Assembly: GCF_000372725.1 (NCBI RefSeq)
Contig: NW_005201493.1
Coordinates: forward strand, 170,221-201,451
Source: Emiliania huxleyi CCMP1516
Taxonomy: Eukaryota > Haptophyta > Isochrysidales > Noelaerhabdaceae
Reading direction: 5' to 3'
DNA: 31,231 bases
The notes beneath the pieces were generated by a model. The model worked only from the letters and a program-made list of their open reading frames with translations. It searched no databases and was not told the origin of the DNA. A program made the position numbers and the translations under genes. Every line of letters starts with the position of its first letter. Within the stretch, counting starts at the first letter, position 1. Positions 17,877-26,448 of this stretch are shown here, one piece after another.

Positions 17877-17985
17877 GCCGCTCTCGTCTGGCGGCCCGAC
17901 ACCCCTCTAACGATGGAACCGAATCTTGAAGTCTCATGCACAGGGCCGCTCTCAGGGCCGCTCTCGTCTGGCGGCCCGACACCCC
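17876..17985. repeat. 30-bp perfect direct repeat
   Basis: 17876-17905 equals 17956-17985 (starts ggccgctctcgtctggcggc). The 50 bp between end, on the minus strand, with a possible acceptor (cgttag). Confidence 0.7.
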
Positions 17986-18471
17986 ACCTCGAGCCGCGCC
18001 CCTCGCGACGTCGCCCTGAAGTCGCGCGGCGCTCGCATGGCCGCGTGCGCGTGCTCAGCCCCCCCCGGCCGCAGGTCGATTCCGCATGGTACGGGACCCC
18101 TCGATCGTCTCCAGGAATGTGGCGGTGTCTTTTGAGTCCGGCGCCGCCCGTTCGACTCTTGCTGTCGCCCTCGCCGTGTGTTTGTCAAGCTTCCGCATGA
18201 AGTAACGCGCCTCTTCCTTACTTATTTCCAGCGCAGCTGCCGCTCAGTATGTGCGCCAACGTGCAATGACGCCTGTCTGTGGTGGCTCACTGTCTTCTTG
18301 TTTCCAGTCGTCCCAGTCTCTCCGTTCTCCTATTCTCCTCCTTGCCTCGCGCGCCTCTTTTGTGGCCTCATCCCTACAGCCGCCTTTCAGAGAGAGAGAG
18401 AGAGGATATTTGTTTGTGTGTCCTTTCAGTCGATTTCAATTTCTTGCACGCAGATAAGAGAACTTGGAGCA
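17986..18471. other. Intergenic region
   Basis: Holds the 38-bp dispersed segment at 18076-18113, also found at 13985-14022, and a (ga)n run at about 18389-18402. No gene recognised. Confidence 0.35.
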
Positions 18472-18570
18472 CTTGGAGCACTTGGAGTGCAGTCATTAGC
18501 CTCACATCCAGGGCCGGGGAGCTGAGGAGCGCACCCAGCGGGCCGGATGATCGGGATCGGGCTAGATTCA
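18472..18570 (+). repeat. Left direct repeat flanking AP2 copy 2
   Basis: Matches 19964-20062 with small indels: cctcacatccagggccgggg, gcgggccggatgatcgg and atcgggcta are shared in order. Just before it are three gcacttggag units. Confidence 0.7.
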
Positions 18571-18639
18571 CATGAGGACTTTTTTCGAACACCTCATCCT
18601 TGACCTCAAAGCCCGAGCGGGCGCGGGGGCGGGCGCGTC

Positions 18640-19759
18640 ATGTTGATCCCGGCCATCCTCAAGAACAGCACGACTGGGTACAAGAACGTGACGTACAACC
18701 GCAGCAGAGAGAAGTTCGTGGCGCAGGCGCAGGACGACGGCAGGCGCGTCCACCTCGGCTACTTCGAAACCGCCGAAGAGGCGGCCGTCGCCTACGCTCG
18801 CTCAAAGTACGGCCGCGCCGACGCCGCCAAGCAGCTGCAGCCCCGCGCTGCTCCCACTGCCGATGGCCTCGAGGCCATACGGCAGGCGGAGAGGGAGGGC
18901 CTCACCCTGGTCACCAGCGGCAGCACCAGCGGATACAAAGGCGTCTGCTACCGCCCGAAGGAGCGAGGCACCAAGAAGTACAAGCTGGAGGTGACGGCTG
19001 AAGGCAAGAGTCTCTACCTCGGCTGGTTCGCCACCGCCGAGCAGGCGGCGCTCTTCTACGCCCGCAGGGAGGCGGGCAGGGACACCAGCGATCTCACCTC
19101 GCCGCCGCCGCCGCCGCCCACCTCTGCCGCCGAGGCAGTCCGGCAGGCAAAGAGGGAGGGCCTGACTCTGACTAAGAGCAGCGGCAGCAACAGCGGCTAC
19201 AGGGGCGTGACCTTCAAGCCGAAGGAGCGAAGCAGCAAGAAGTACGAGCTGAGGGTGGGGTCTGGAGGCAAGCAGAACTTTCTCGGCCTCTTCGCCACCG
19301 CCGAGGAGGCGGCGCTGGCGCGCGCGCGGCACCTCCGGGACACGGCCGTCCGCCTGCTCGAGCCGCCGCCGCAGCAAGCACCGCCGCAAGGCGCAGCAGG
19401 GCCTTCCGAGGCCAGCAGCTACGAGGAGGCGGAGGACGGCTTTGACCCGGCGGACATTGCCGCTGCCGTCTCTCTCGCTGCTCTCCGACCCGCCGCCTTC
19501 CGCGAGCGAGCAGAGGGCGGCGAGGCGGCAGGCTCGCGCAGCGGAGCAGGCGGCGGCGGCGTTGGCTGAAGCGGCGGCGGGTGCTGCTTCGCCATGGGAC
19601 GACGAGGCGGAGGAGGAGGCAGAGGTGCAGGGGAGCGATAGCGGGTTGCGGGGGATGGAGGTTGAGGCCGGCGCCGCAGGAAGGGTGGCGGCGGAGGTGC
19701 AGCGTAGTGACACTACTCTAGAGGTGCGAGGCAGCGACCCATTCCCGACGTTTTGGTAA
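18640..19759 (+). CDS. Three-AP2-domain protein, copy 2
   Basis: Starts at the ATG at 18640 (MLIPAILKNSTTGYKN). Three AP2/ERF-type domains (about 18675-18815, 18930-19080 and 19195-19335) carry TGYKN/SGYKGV/SGYRGV starts and LGYFETAEEAA-type helices, separated by Gln/Glu and Pro linkers. The tail has the conserved FDPADIAAAV. The first frame stops at 19569 in Gly-rich sequence; the tail homologous to copy 1 (DPPSASEQRAARRQAR) continues in another frame to a stop at 19759, implying a 2-nt change near 19470 or a missed intron. Probably a DNA-binding transcription regulator; targets unknown. Confidence 0.65.
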
Positions 19760-19963
19760 TTCTACGTCAGTAGACAGCAGCCAGGTCAAGTTCGGATCTC
19801 GGCGGGATCCCGCGCGGTCCCCCGCCGCCGCGCCCGGCCGCGAGGGGAAAGCCGACCGACGGACCGAGCCGCCCCCCCGCGAGCCCACTGAGCACTGCGG
19901 TTGTCCTGAGCCCGGACGGAGGCTCTGAGCCGAGCCGGGGCAGCTTAGGGCGCACTTTGGCGG

Positions 19964-20062
19964 AGTGTGCAGTTAGTAACCTCACATCCAGGGCCGGGGG
20001 GAGAGCTTAACTAAGAAGCGCACAAGCGGGCCGGATGATCGGCATCGGGCTACGGGCTAGAG
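19964..20062 (+). repeat. Right direct repeat flanking AP2 copy 2
   Basis: Partner of 18472-18570. The pair brackets the whole AP2 gene at a distance of about 1.5 kb. Confidence 0.7.
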
Positions 20063-20226
20063 AGCCCTGACCCCTAAGGGGGGGTGCGCGTTCGCAGGGA
20101 AAGGGCCGTAAAATAAACACGAGTCTCCGAGGGTTGGTTCTGCGCTTTGGTTGGGTGTCCCCTAGCGGCGGAACGCCCCCTCTACTCGGAGCTAGTAAAC
20201 ACCAGACACGAGCATGACGTATACTC
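20063..20226. other. Short intergenic stretch
   Basis: Together with 19760-19963 this holds no recognisable gene; it leads from the flanking repeat into the CT-rich transposon-like block. Confidence 0.3.
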
Positions 20227-20570
20227 TCACCCGACATCGCCACTCAGGGCCCCTCCGCCCGATCTCCCCACCCCCCCATCCGAAAGGGCTCCCCTCTCCT
20301 CCCGGTCCTCCCTCCTGTTCGCTTTCCGATGGTCAGGCTGCGGAGCCCGCCTTCCCCTCTTATACTTCTTCGACCGCGGCTTCGCCGCCGTCTCGCCTTC
20401 TCTGTCTGATCCCGTTGACTCCGCGGGTGGCGATCCCGTGTCCGACTCCCCGGGCGAGGGCGGCGACGTTGGGTTATATCGCCTCCCCTCCCCGGGGGGT
20501 CGGACCGGCTTTCCCTGGTCGACGAATCGCGCTCGCATCCGCGGCCTCTCTATCGTCTTTCGGCTCGCCC

Positions 20571-20634
<64 letters not shown>

Positions 20635-21456
20635 ATCCTCCGCCGGTTCCTCCCGTCGCCTCTTCTTTGTTCGAATGTTTTTCAATCCATCCTTCACGAA
20701 GCCCTCCCATGTAGCTAGCGTTCTTGGCGAATGTCTCGAAATGGCCAGCAGGCGCTGTCTGCTCGCGGTCTGTGCGGGCCGCTCGTCCTCCCCGCCCTTC
20801 TTTCGTCCTCCCGTCCCTCCCCTCCACCATGGCCTTCTCGGCACTTCTTTCTCCATCCGCCTCGCCCTGCCTTTTCGTATCGTGCCGTTCGCCCTCCATT
20901 CGGTGACCTCCATGGCTGTCCGCCCCCCTTTGGGTGGCGCTCTCGATACGGTTGCGTCAACCTCGACGTCGCTGTCGCCCTCCCCGTCCCCACCGGCGTC
21001 CGTGCCTCGGTTCGCGTCATCGGTAGCGTCTCCGTTGTTCCCTCGTGCCCCGCCGTCGCCCTCTCTGCTCGGGCCGTTAGCGATTTCGCCCCTCCTGCGT
21101 GTCGCCCCTCCGTCCCCTCCCCTTTCTTCGTCGTCATCGTCGCTGTCGCGAAAGCCCTCCGGTCCCTCGATTCCCTCGCCTATCCCCTCCGCTGCGTCGT
21201 CCCAGTTTATATCCTCATCCTCTGCGCACGTCGCGTTGGCTTCCTCTCTCCCCCTTTCCTCCCTGCCCCTCTCGCTGTCTGGTGTTAATGGACCCCCTTC
21301 CTCTCCCTCGCCACCGTCACCGTCACCATCCCCGTCGCTCCCGCCCTCCATCCCCGCCGCCCTTTGTCTCACACTCGTCTCTGCCATGTCCGCCGTCGCC
21401 GCCGTCCTGTCTGCTGCGCTCTGTGCTCGTCTAACGCCTCCTGCTAGCTGGGGCAC
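20227..21456 (-). CDS. Acidic ORF, probably transposon-derived (gag/ORF1-like)
   Basis: 409 codons. The N-terminal half is Asp/Glu/Gly-rich (DINWDDAAEGIGEGIEG, DSDDDDEERGGD); then come a basic region (RRMEKEVPRRPWWRGG), KKRRREE, a His-Thr dipeptide run encoded by (GT)n, and a basic Ser/Arg-rich end. No domain recognised. The block has the same CT-rich plus-strand composition as the retroelement at 29049-31231, so it may be the first ORF of a related element. The plus strand is also open here, so coding status is uncertain. Confidence 0.35.
20574..20631. repeat. (GT)n microsatellite
   Basis: About 28 to 29 GT dinucleotides without interruption. Confidence 0.95.
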
Positions 21457-21816
21457 GCTCCCACGCGGCTGGGGGCCGCTCTCCAGCTCGATTAGGGCGT
21501 TTTTCGCGCGATTTTACGGAATTACGGATTGGAGGGGGGTGGCGGCACATAGGGGGAGGGCCACGGAGGGGGAGACGCGCATCTACGAATCAAGTTATTG
21601 GCACCGGAAGCGCTCGCGCCTCGCCGCCGGTCTGCGCCGGTCAGGCTCTTTATGATCGTATCAATGATAGACCGCTCCACGCTCGCTGACGCTGTCACAC
21701 CTTTAGCGTTAAGGACAACCTGCCATCGGACATGCAAGTACGCACTAACCAGTACAACGACCGTAGAGTACGAGTAAGTCTACCTCCAACAGTGAGACGA
21801 GACTCGGCCCAACGCC
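21457..21816. other. Intergenic region
   Basis: Lower GC around 21500-21760. Contains the remaining upstream part of the transposon-like block and the 3' flank of the membrane-protein gene. Nothing else seen. Confidence 0.35.
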
Positions 21817-24800
21817 TCACCACGTATGTCTCAACTGGCTCCCCACGCCGCCGCCCACCCCTTGCCCGGCGCCTTGGCTCCCTAGCACGCGCGCCTCCAG
21901 CAGCTCGAGGCGCTGCTCCCAGCCTGCCGCGCGCTGGTCGGCGGTCTGCTGCGGCCCGTGGTAGAAGCGCTCGTAGTCGATGTCTTTTGGCTCCCACTCG
22001 CAGCTGTCCCAGTCCCAACCGATGCCCGAGCGTCCAAAGAGGCGTTCGGCAAAGAGCGCAATGTAGCGCGTGTCCCACTGGCCCTGCCTTCCGAGCGGAC
22101 TCTCGAGGTGATTGGAGGGCGGGAAGAAGAACCAGCCCGGCAGCTCTGGCGCGCAGGCGCACGGGAAGAGGAAGCAGCCATACCGCAGCACAAAGAGGGA
22201 CGTCCACGCGAGGCTCGTCCCAAACTGCGCCCAGAAGAGGCACGGGCCGCCGTGGGGGAAGCAGATCGGCCAGCCGTCGAGGCAGTACGGATACGTCTGC
22301 CAGATGACCGCAAAGTAGATGTTGGAGACGGGCACCACCTAGGGAGTGTCTCGAAAGTGTCTCGGCAGTGTCTCGGAAGTGTCTCCGTCGGTGCTGGAGG
22401 CGGGGACCACCCACGAGTACAGCGGCGTGTAGTAGACCTACACTCATGAATCCAGCACAGGCTAGGGCTAGGGCTAGGGCTAGGGTTAGGGTTAGGGTTG
22501 GGGTTAGGGTTAGGAAGGACCGACCGTGAATGATAAGGGCCACGAAAGCACCGAGAAGACAGCTGAGTCCACGCGTCTGTGTGTCCCGCATCTAGGGCCG
22601 TAGGCGTGGAACAGGATCATCAGGGCGAAAGTCCACAGCCCGATCCACCTAGGGAGGGTCTCGGAAGTGTCTCGGAAGGGCACTTCGCTGCCATGTAGTT
22701 GACCGATGGCACATTCCACGCAAGCTTGTCGGTCGTAGTCCATCGGCCGCCTCACCATGTGTGCGTGCTAGCCCTGCGGCGTGGAATGTGCTGGAGTCCC
22801 TCGCCCTGAGTGTGCTGCAGGGTGGGTGCCCCCCCCCCGCCCCCCCCCCCCCCGCCCGATGTCTACTCACACACCAGAACAGGATGTAGCGGTACGTCCG
22901 CCGCACGACTTTGACGCGAGGCCCGTCCACATACCTAGTCGAGATGTGGCCGAGATGTGGCCGAGATGTGGCGAGATGCACGCCGGCGGCAACATAAGCC
23001 CGTCCACACGCACTTTGTCGTCGCGAGGTACGTCGTCGGGTCGAGGCACGCCGCGCCGGCAATGAAGCCCATCCCGCGGCTGTCGGTCGCTTGGAGGAAG
23101 CCGAAGATGGCAAAGATGATTCCGAAGTCGGAGAGGGCGTTGCCTAGTACCACACCTCTGGAGGATCGAACCCAATGTGGGTGCAGGTCCGTGGGTGGTG
23201 CGGGATCAGTCGGAGGGGGCGTTGCCGGTGCTCTCGGCCGAGATGAGGATGGCGGTGACCAGCGCAAAGTACGAGATGACGACGACGGACAGCAGCTCGG
23301 TCAGGATGCCTAACCTCGGGTACTCTCGGGTACTCTCGGGTACTCTCGGGTACTCTCGGGTACTCTCGGGTACTCTCGGGTACTCTCGGGTACTCTCGGG
23401 TACTCTCGGGTACTCTCGGGTACTCTCGGGCAGCAGCTCGGTCAGGATGCCCCAAAAGACGACGGTGCAGTAGGCGTAGGTCTGGCCCTCGTACCGGCTC
23501 GCGAGCGAGCGCAGCAGGATGCGCAGGTCGGGCCCCTGCACGAGCGAGCTGACCTAACCTCGGCTAATCTCGGGTAATCTCGGGTCACCTCGCGCAACCT
23601 CGCGCCCCTGCACGAGCGAGCTCTGACCGGCTCGCTGTTGATCGCGTCGCCGATCGCCAGCGGGATCACGATGAGCTTGCCGACGATCCAGATGAAGCGC
23701 GGCAGGAACGGCTCGTCGAGGTACCACCACTCGACCCAGGTGAGGGTGTGGGGCACCTCCGCCAAAAAGTTCTCCACCATCATGCACTCGAGGAGGAGGA
23801 TCTCGAAGGCCACGAGGATGAGGCAAAAGATGACGGCGACCCACTGCAGCACCTGCGCGCCAAGACATCGCCGAGACATCGCCGAGATACCGCCGAGAGT
23901 CCGCCGAGATGTGGCCGAGATGTGGCCAGTCCCACGTCCCACGTCGGGGGCGCGCATGCACGCGGGGCGTGGGCACTACACACAGAGGCGGCGGAGGCGG
24001 CGGCTGAGGCGGCGGCGGCTGAGGCGGCGGCGGCGGCGGCGGTGGCGACGGTGGCGGCGGCGGTGATGGCGGCGGTGGGGAATGGCGGCGGCGGTGGCGG
24101 CGACGCCTGCGCGCCGAGCAGGAAGTACCAGCACTGCTGCGTGCACGGCCACGAGCAGCGGCAGCCGAGCCAGGGGGCGAAGAAGGTGGCCTCCTCGGCC
24201 TGCGGCACGCCCGCCTGCGGCAGGCGGGGGGGCGCCCTTCTTCACTGAGGCAAGATGGAGCGGAGCGAAGGGAGGGAGGGCGGAGCGGAGTGGAGAGAGA
24301 GGAGCGGAGCGGAGTGGAGAGAGAGGAGCGGACCGGAGTGGAGCGGAGGAGAGGAGTGGAGCGGAGGAGAGGAGTGGAGTGGAGCGGAGGAGAGGAGTGG
24401 AGTGGAGCGGAGGAGAGGAGTGGAGCGCCGCCTGCGGCACGCTAAAGACGTTGACCGGCTTCGGCTCGTTGTCGCCGAGAGAGCCGTCGTCCTGCGGCAC
24501 GGCCTGGTACTGCACCTGGACCGACTGCCGGTACCCGAAGTCCTTGAGGTATGCGGAGATGGAGACCCACATCGCCCACATGAAGACGTTCTTCTGCTCC
24601 TTGATCTCATAGCCGAGCTTCCCCAGCGCCGAGTCCTTGCCCTTTGCTTCGAGCTCGGCCACAAGACCCGTCGCCTCCTCGTTGAGAATCGCACAGGGCA
24701 AGATCTGGTTCGGCAGCGGCAGGTCGTATGGGTGAAATTCCATGGGCCCGGTGATCATGAGCACCTTTGGCTCGGCGGCAAACCTCGCCTGCCGAACGCT

Positions 24801-24821
24801 GGACTCTCGCTCGAGGACCAA
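21817..24821 (-). CDS. Multi-pass membrane protein, about 11 exons, family unknown
   Basis: Exons (minus): 24432-24821 (start uncertain), 24107-24199, 23628-23852, 23451-23553, 23226-23309, 23014-23143, 22871-22934, 22684-22724, 22561-22648, 22411-22437, 21817-22338; about 588 aa in frame through all joins. Hydrophobic segments include VAVIFCLILVAFEILLL, IWIVGKLIVIPLAIG, SVVVISYFALVTAILI, FGIIFAIFGFL, WTFALMILFHAY and SNIYFAVIWQTY, so five or more membrane spans. An N-terminal soluble part (ITGPMEFHPYDLPLPNQ) and a Cys-rich loop (LGCRCSWPCTQQCW) precede them. No ATG is seen at the 5' end; the first exon may begin at an internal Met (MITGPMEF) or there is another exon. I do not recognise the family. 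The donor of the 22561-22648 exon is the least certain join. Confidence 0.6.
22339..22410 (-). repeat. Intron with 11-bp units, 72 bp
   Basis: A GT-AG intron made of about four units of agtgtctcgga. The 16-bp sequences at 22323-22338 and 22395-22410 match at 14 positions, in register with acceptor and donor. Confidence 0.65.
22461..22514 (+). repeat. Interstitial telomeric repeat
   Basis: Nine 6-bp units: gctagg four times, then gttagg and one gttggg. This is TTAGGG-type telomere sequence lying in an intron of the minus-strand membrane-protein gene, just upstream of an acceptor at 22438-22439. Confidence 0.9.
22935..23013 (-). repeat. Intron with three 11-bp units, 79 bp
   Basis: A GT-AG phase-2 intron. 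Units gatgtggccga lie at 22942-22975. gcccgtccaca is repeated at 22921-22931 and 22998-23008. Confidence 0.65.
23144..23225 (-). repeat. 82-bp intron with 19-bp end duplication
   Basis: A GC-AG phase-1 intron. 23126-23144 and 23208-23226 match at 18 of 19 positions. There is no clear tandem array inside. Confidence 0.75.
23310..23450 (-). repeat. Intron: 11 units of 10 bp between 21-bp perfect repeats
   Basis: A GC-AG phase-1 intron. 23321-23430 is eleven exact copies of tactctcggg. The 21-bp sequence at 23290-23310 is repeated exactly at 23431-23451 (starts cagcagctcggtc). Confidence 0.9.
23554..23627 (-). repeat. 74-bp intron with 22/24-bp end duplication
   Basis: A GT-AG phase-0 intron. 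23533-23554 and 23605-23628 are identical except for a 2-bp indel. The interior has four degenerate ctaatctcgg units. Confidence 0.8.
23853..24106 (-). repeat. Intron with 11-bp and GGC-type repeats
   Basis: A GC-AG intron. Units like gacatcgccga and gatgtggccga at 23863-23931, then a (ggcggc)-rich stretch at 23990-24100. cctgcgcgcc occurs at 23852-23861 and 24106-24115. Confidence 0.7.
24200..24431 (-). repeat. Intron with purine-rich repeats
   Basis: A GC-AG intron. Units of about 18 bp built from ggagcggaggagaggagt at 24255-24425. gcctgcggcacgc is repeated exactly at 24198-24210 and 24430-24442. Confidence 0.75.
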
Positions 24822-25362
24822 GTGGCTGCACCCAGCGCAGCGGCACCCCGGCCTCGGCGGTGCAGCACGACGGCGCAGGCCACGGCCTCTTCGAATAGGC
24901 CCGGCGATCGCTGCGGCCGTGTTGGTCAGCGCGGGGCAAAAGAATTTTACAAGTTAGCGCTCCCACGACACGATTCACGCGATAGCGCACCACACACCTC
25001 TCCTTAAAATCCCTGTGTGGTGGCGGCGTGCCGTCCTCCCATCCCTCCCTTGGGTTGTCTGTTTTCTTTCTTTCTTTCTTTACGATTCACGCGACAGGCG
25101 AGGCGCGGGCGACGGCTTCCTCACATCCTCAGAAGCCGTCGCCCGCACCACAGGAGCAGTCACACCAAGAAATTGCGGCGCCAACAGGAAGCTCGATTTT
25201 TTTGTTTTCCTTTCCTTTTCGTTTTGCCTTTCCGAGAGAGAGAGATTTTGTTTTGAGAGCGCCTTCGTTGTTAATAGTACAAACCCAACGGTCCTCTGTT
25301 TTGTTTGCCTTTCCGTGCCGATGTGTGTCCTCCTCGAGCCTGGCTGTTCTTCGCCTTTCTAT
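24822..25362. other. Region between two minus-strand genes
   Basis: May contain the missing first exon and promoter of the membrane-protein gene; a protein-like stretch (LFEEAVACAVVLH) is seen near 24880. Also a (ttct)n run near 25065-25081, gattcacgcga twice (24969 and 25084), and a hairpin. No independent gene recognised. Confidence 0.35.
25105..25146. repeat. 15-bp perfect hairpin
   Basis: gcgggcgacggcttc at 25105-25119 pairs with 25132-25146 across a 12-base loop. No T-run follows. Confidence 0.85.
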
Positions 25363-26256
25363 CTACTCTGTGAGTGCGGCCACGCCTTGTCGTGCCAGTA
25401 TTATAGAAAGAACAACATGAACATCCAACCCCCAAATCCAAACATAGAATTTTGGATTTTGCTGCCACGCATTCTTTCTGCTGGCGAGGTGCTTCCAGCC
25501 TGCTGTGGGAACAGCTGACGCAGTCTCGAGGCATTCTGGGGAATGCTTCTCTGCCGCCGCAGCGGGCGCTGCCGCCGCCGGCGCGCCGCCCAATGCCGCC
25601 GACCCTGCCGCCACCGCCGCCGCGCTCGACGCCACGGACGAGTCGAGCGGCTTGCCCAGCGCCACCGCCCCTGCGGCCGCAGCGGGCGGCGCACCTCCGG
25701 CGGCAGCGCCCGCTGCGGCGGCAGGGGCGGCGGCGTTGGGCGAGCTGCTCTGCACAATGCCATCGGCATTGCCCGCTGCGGCGGCAGGGGCGGCGGCGCT
25801 GGGCGGCGTGCCGCCGGCGGCAACGCCCGCTGCGGCGGCCTCGGCCGACTGTGCGTGGGACGTCGCTGGCGAACGAGCGTTTGCCACGCCGGAGCGACTC
25901 GCATGCACAATGTGAAAGATGCGGCCCGAGATCTCGGCTTCTGGGATACCAATCCAACCGTACCTTGTGGACCAGTTTCCCGCTTTATAAGCCGACTCTT
26001 GGAAGTTTGCCTTGAGTTGCTGCCTGCATCCGCTGCTGGCGGCGCCGCAGACAGCTCGCCAGTTTGCGTCGGCACTGCAGGAAAAGTTGATCTCTATGAG
26101 CGAGTGCCGATCGCACTGGTTGCCTGGTTTGCAAAAACGGCAGGTTGCGCGTCCTTCCAAGTAGTTGACGCCGCACCTCGCACACTGAACAGCGCTGGCG
26201 GAGGCGACCGCTCGCCGCTGGAGCACCACTGTCTCTCTCTGTCTTGTCAACGTCAT
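25363..26256 (-). CDS. Cys-motif protein with long Ala-rich region
   Basis: 297 aa from the ATG at 26256 (MTLTRQRETVVLQ); the frame is open to 26352 without another ATG. Near the N-terminus are two CxxC pairs, CARC and CRFC, separated by about 10 residues and followed by further Cys/His (NQCDRH), a likely zinc-binding knuckle. A conserved-looking region follows (NWRAVCGAASSGCRQQL, WSTRYGWIGIPEAE), then about 100 residues of Ala/Gly/Pro-rich repeats and a short C-terminal hydrophobic piece. No known family assigned. It is transcribed divergently from the macrodomain/PHD gene. Confidence 0.5.
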   Translation of the reverse strand: MTLTRQRETVVLQRRAVASASAVQCARCGVNYLEGRATCRFCKPGNQCDRHSLIEINFSCSADANWRAVCGAASSGCRQQLKANFQESAYKAGNWSTRYGWIGIPEAEISGRIFHIVHASRSGVANARSPATSHAQSAEAAAAGVAAGGTPPSAAAPAAAAGNADGIVQSSSPNAAAPAAAAGAAAGGAPPAAAAGAVALGKPLDSSVASSAAAVAAGSAALGGAPAAAAPAAAAEKHSPECLETASAVPTAGWKHLASRKNAWQQNPKFYVWIWGLDVHVVLSIILARQGVAALTE

Positions 26257-26448
26257 CCACCACAAGCAACTCAGAGGGCTGCACGATGTATCGCGCAACG
26301 AGCCGACGCGCCCGGCTGTGGTAAAACGCAAAAGAAAGGGAAGCGGGGCCACGGACTGGAATTGTGCGATGGAGATGGAAGGCTACCGGGTACCACCGAA
26401 GCGAAAGAAAATTCCTTGTGATCTGACCCTTTGTCGGCGCGAGCGTAT
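26257..26448. promoter_or_regulatory. Putative bidirectional promoter
   Basis: The 192 bp between two divergent start codons. No TATA box identified. If the true starts lie in further exons the gap would differ. Confidence 0.35.

Noticed and set aside
20147..21655. 502-codon plus-strand Pro/Ser-rich frame
   Set aside because: Opposite strand of the acidic ORF in CT-rich DNA; composition is what the base bias dictates.
23988..24105. GGC-rich stretch as an Ala-rich coding region
   Set aside because: Lies inside an intron bounded by a repeated cctgcgcgcc and would interrupt the membrane-protein frame.
25543..26421. Plus-strand frame opposite the Cys-motif protein
   Set aside because: Mirror of the Ala-rich repeats; the minus strand has the CxxC pairs and protein-like sequence.
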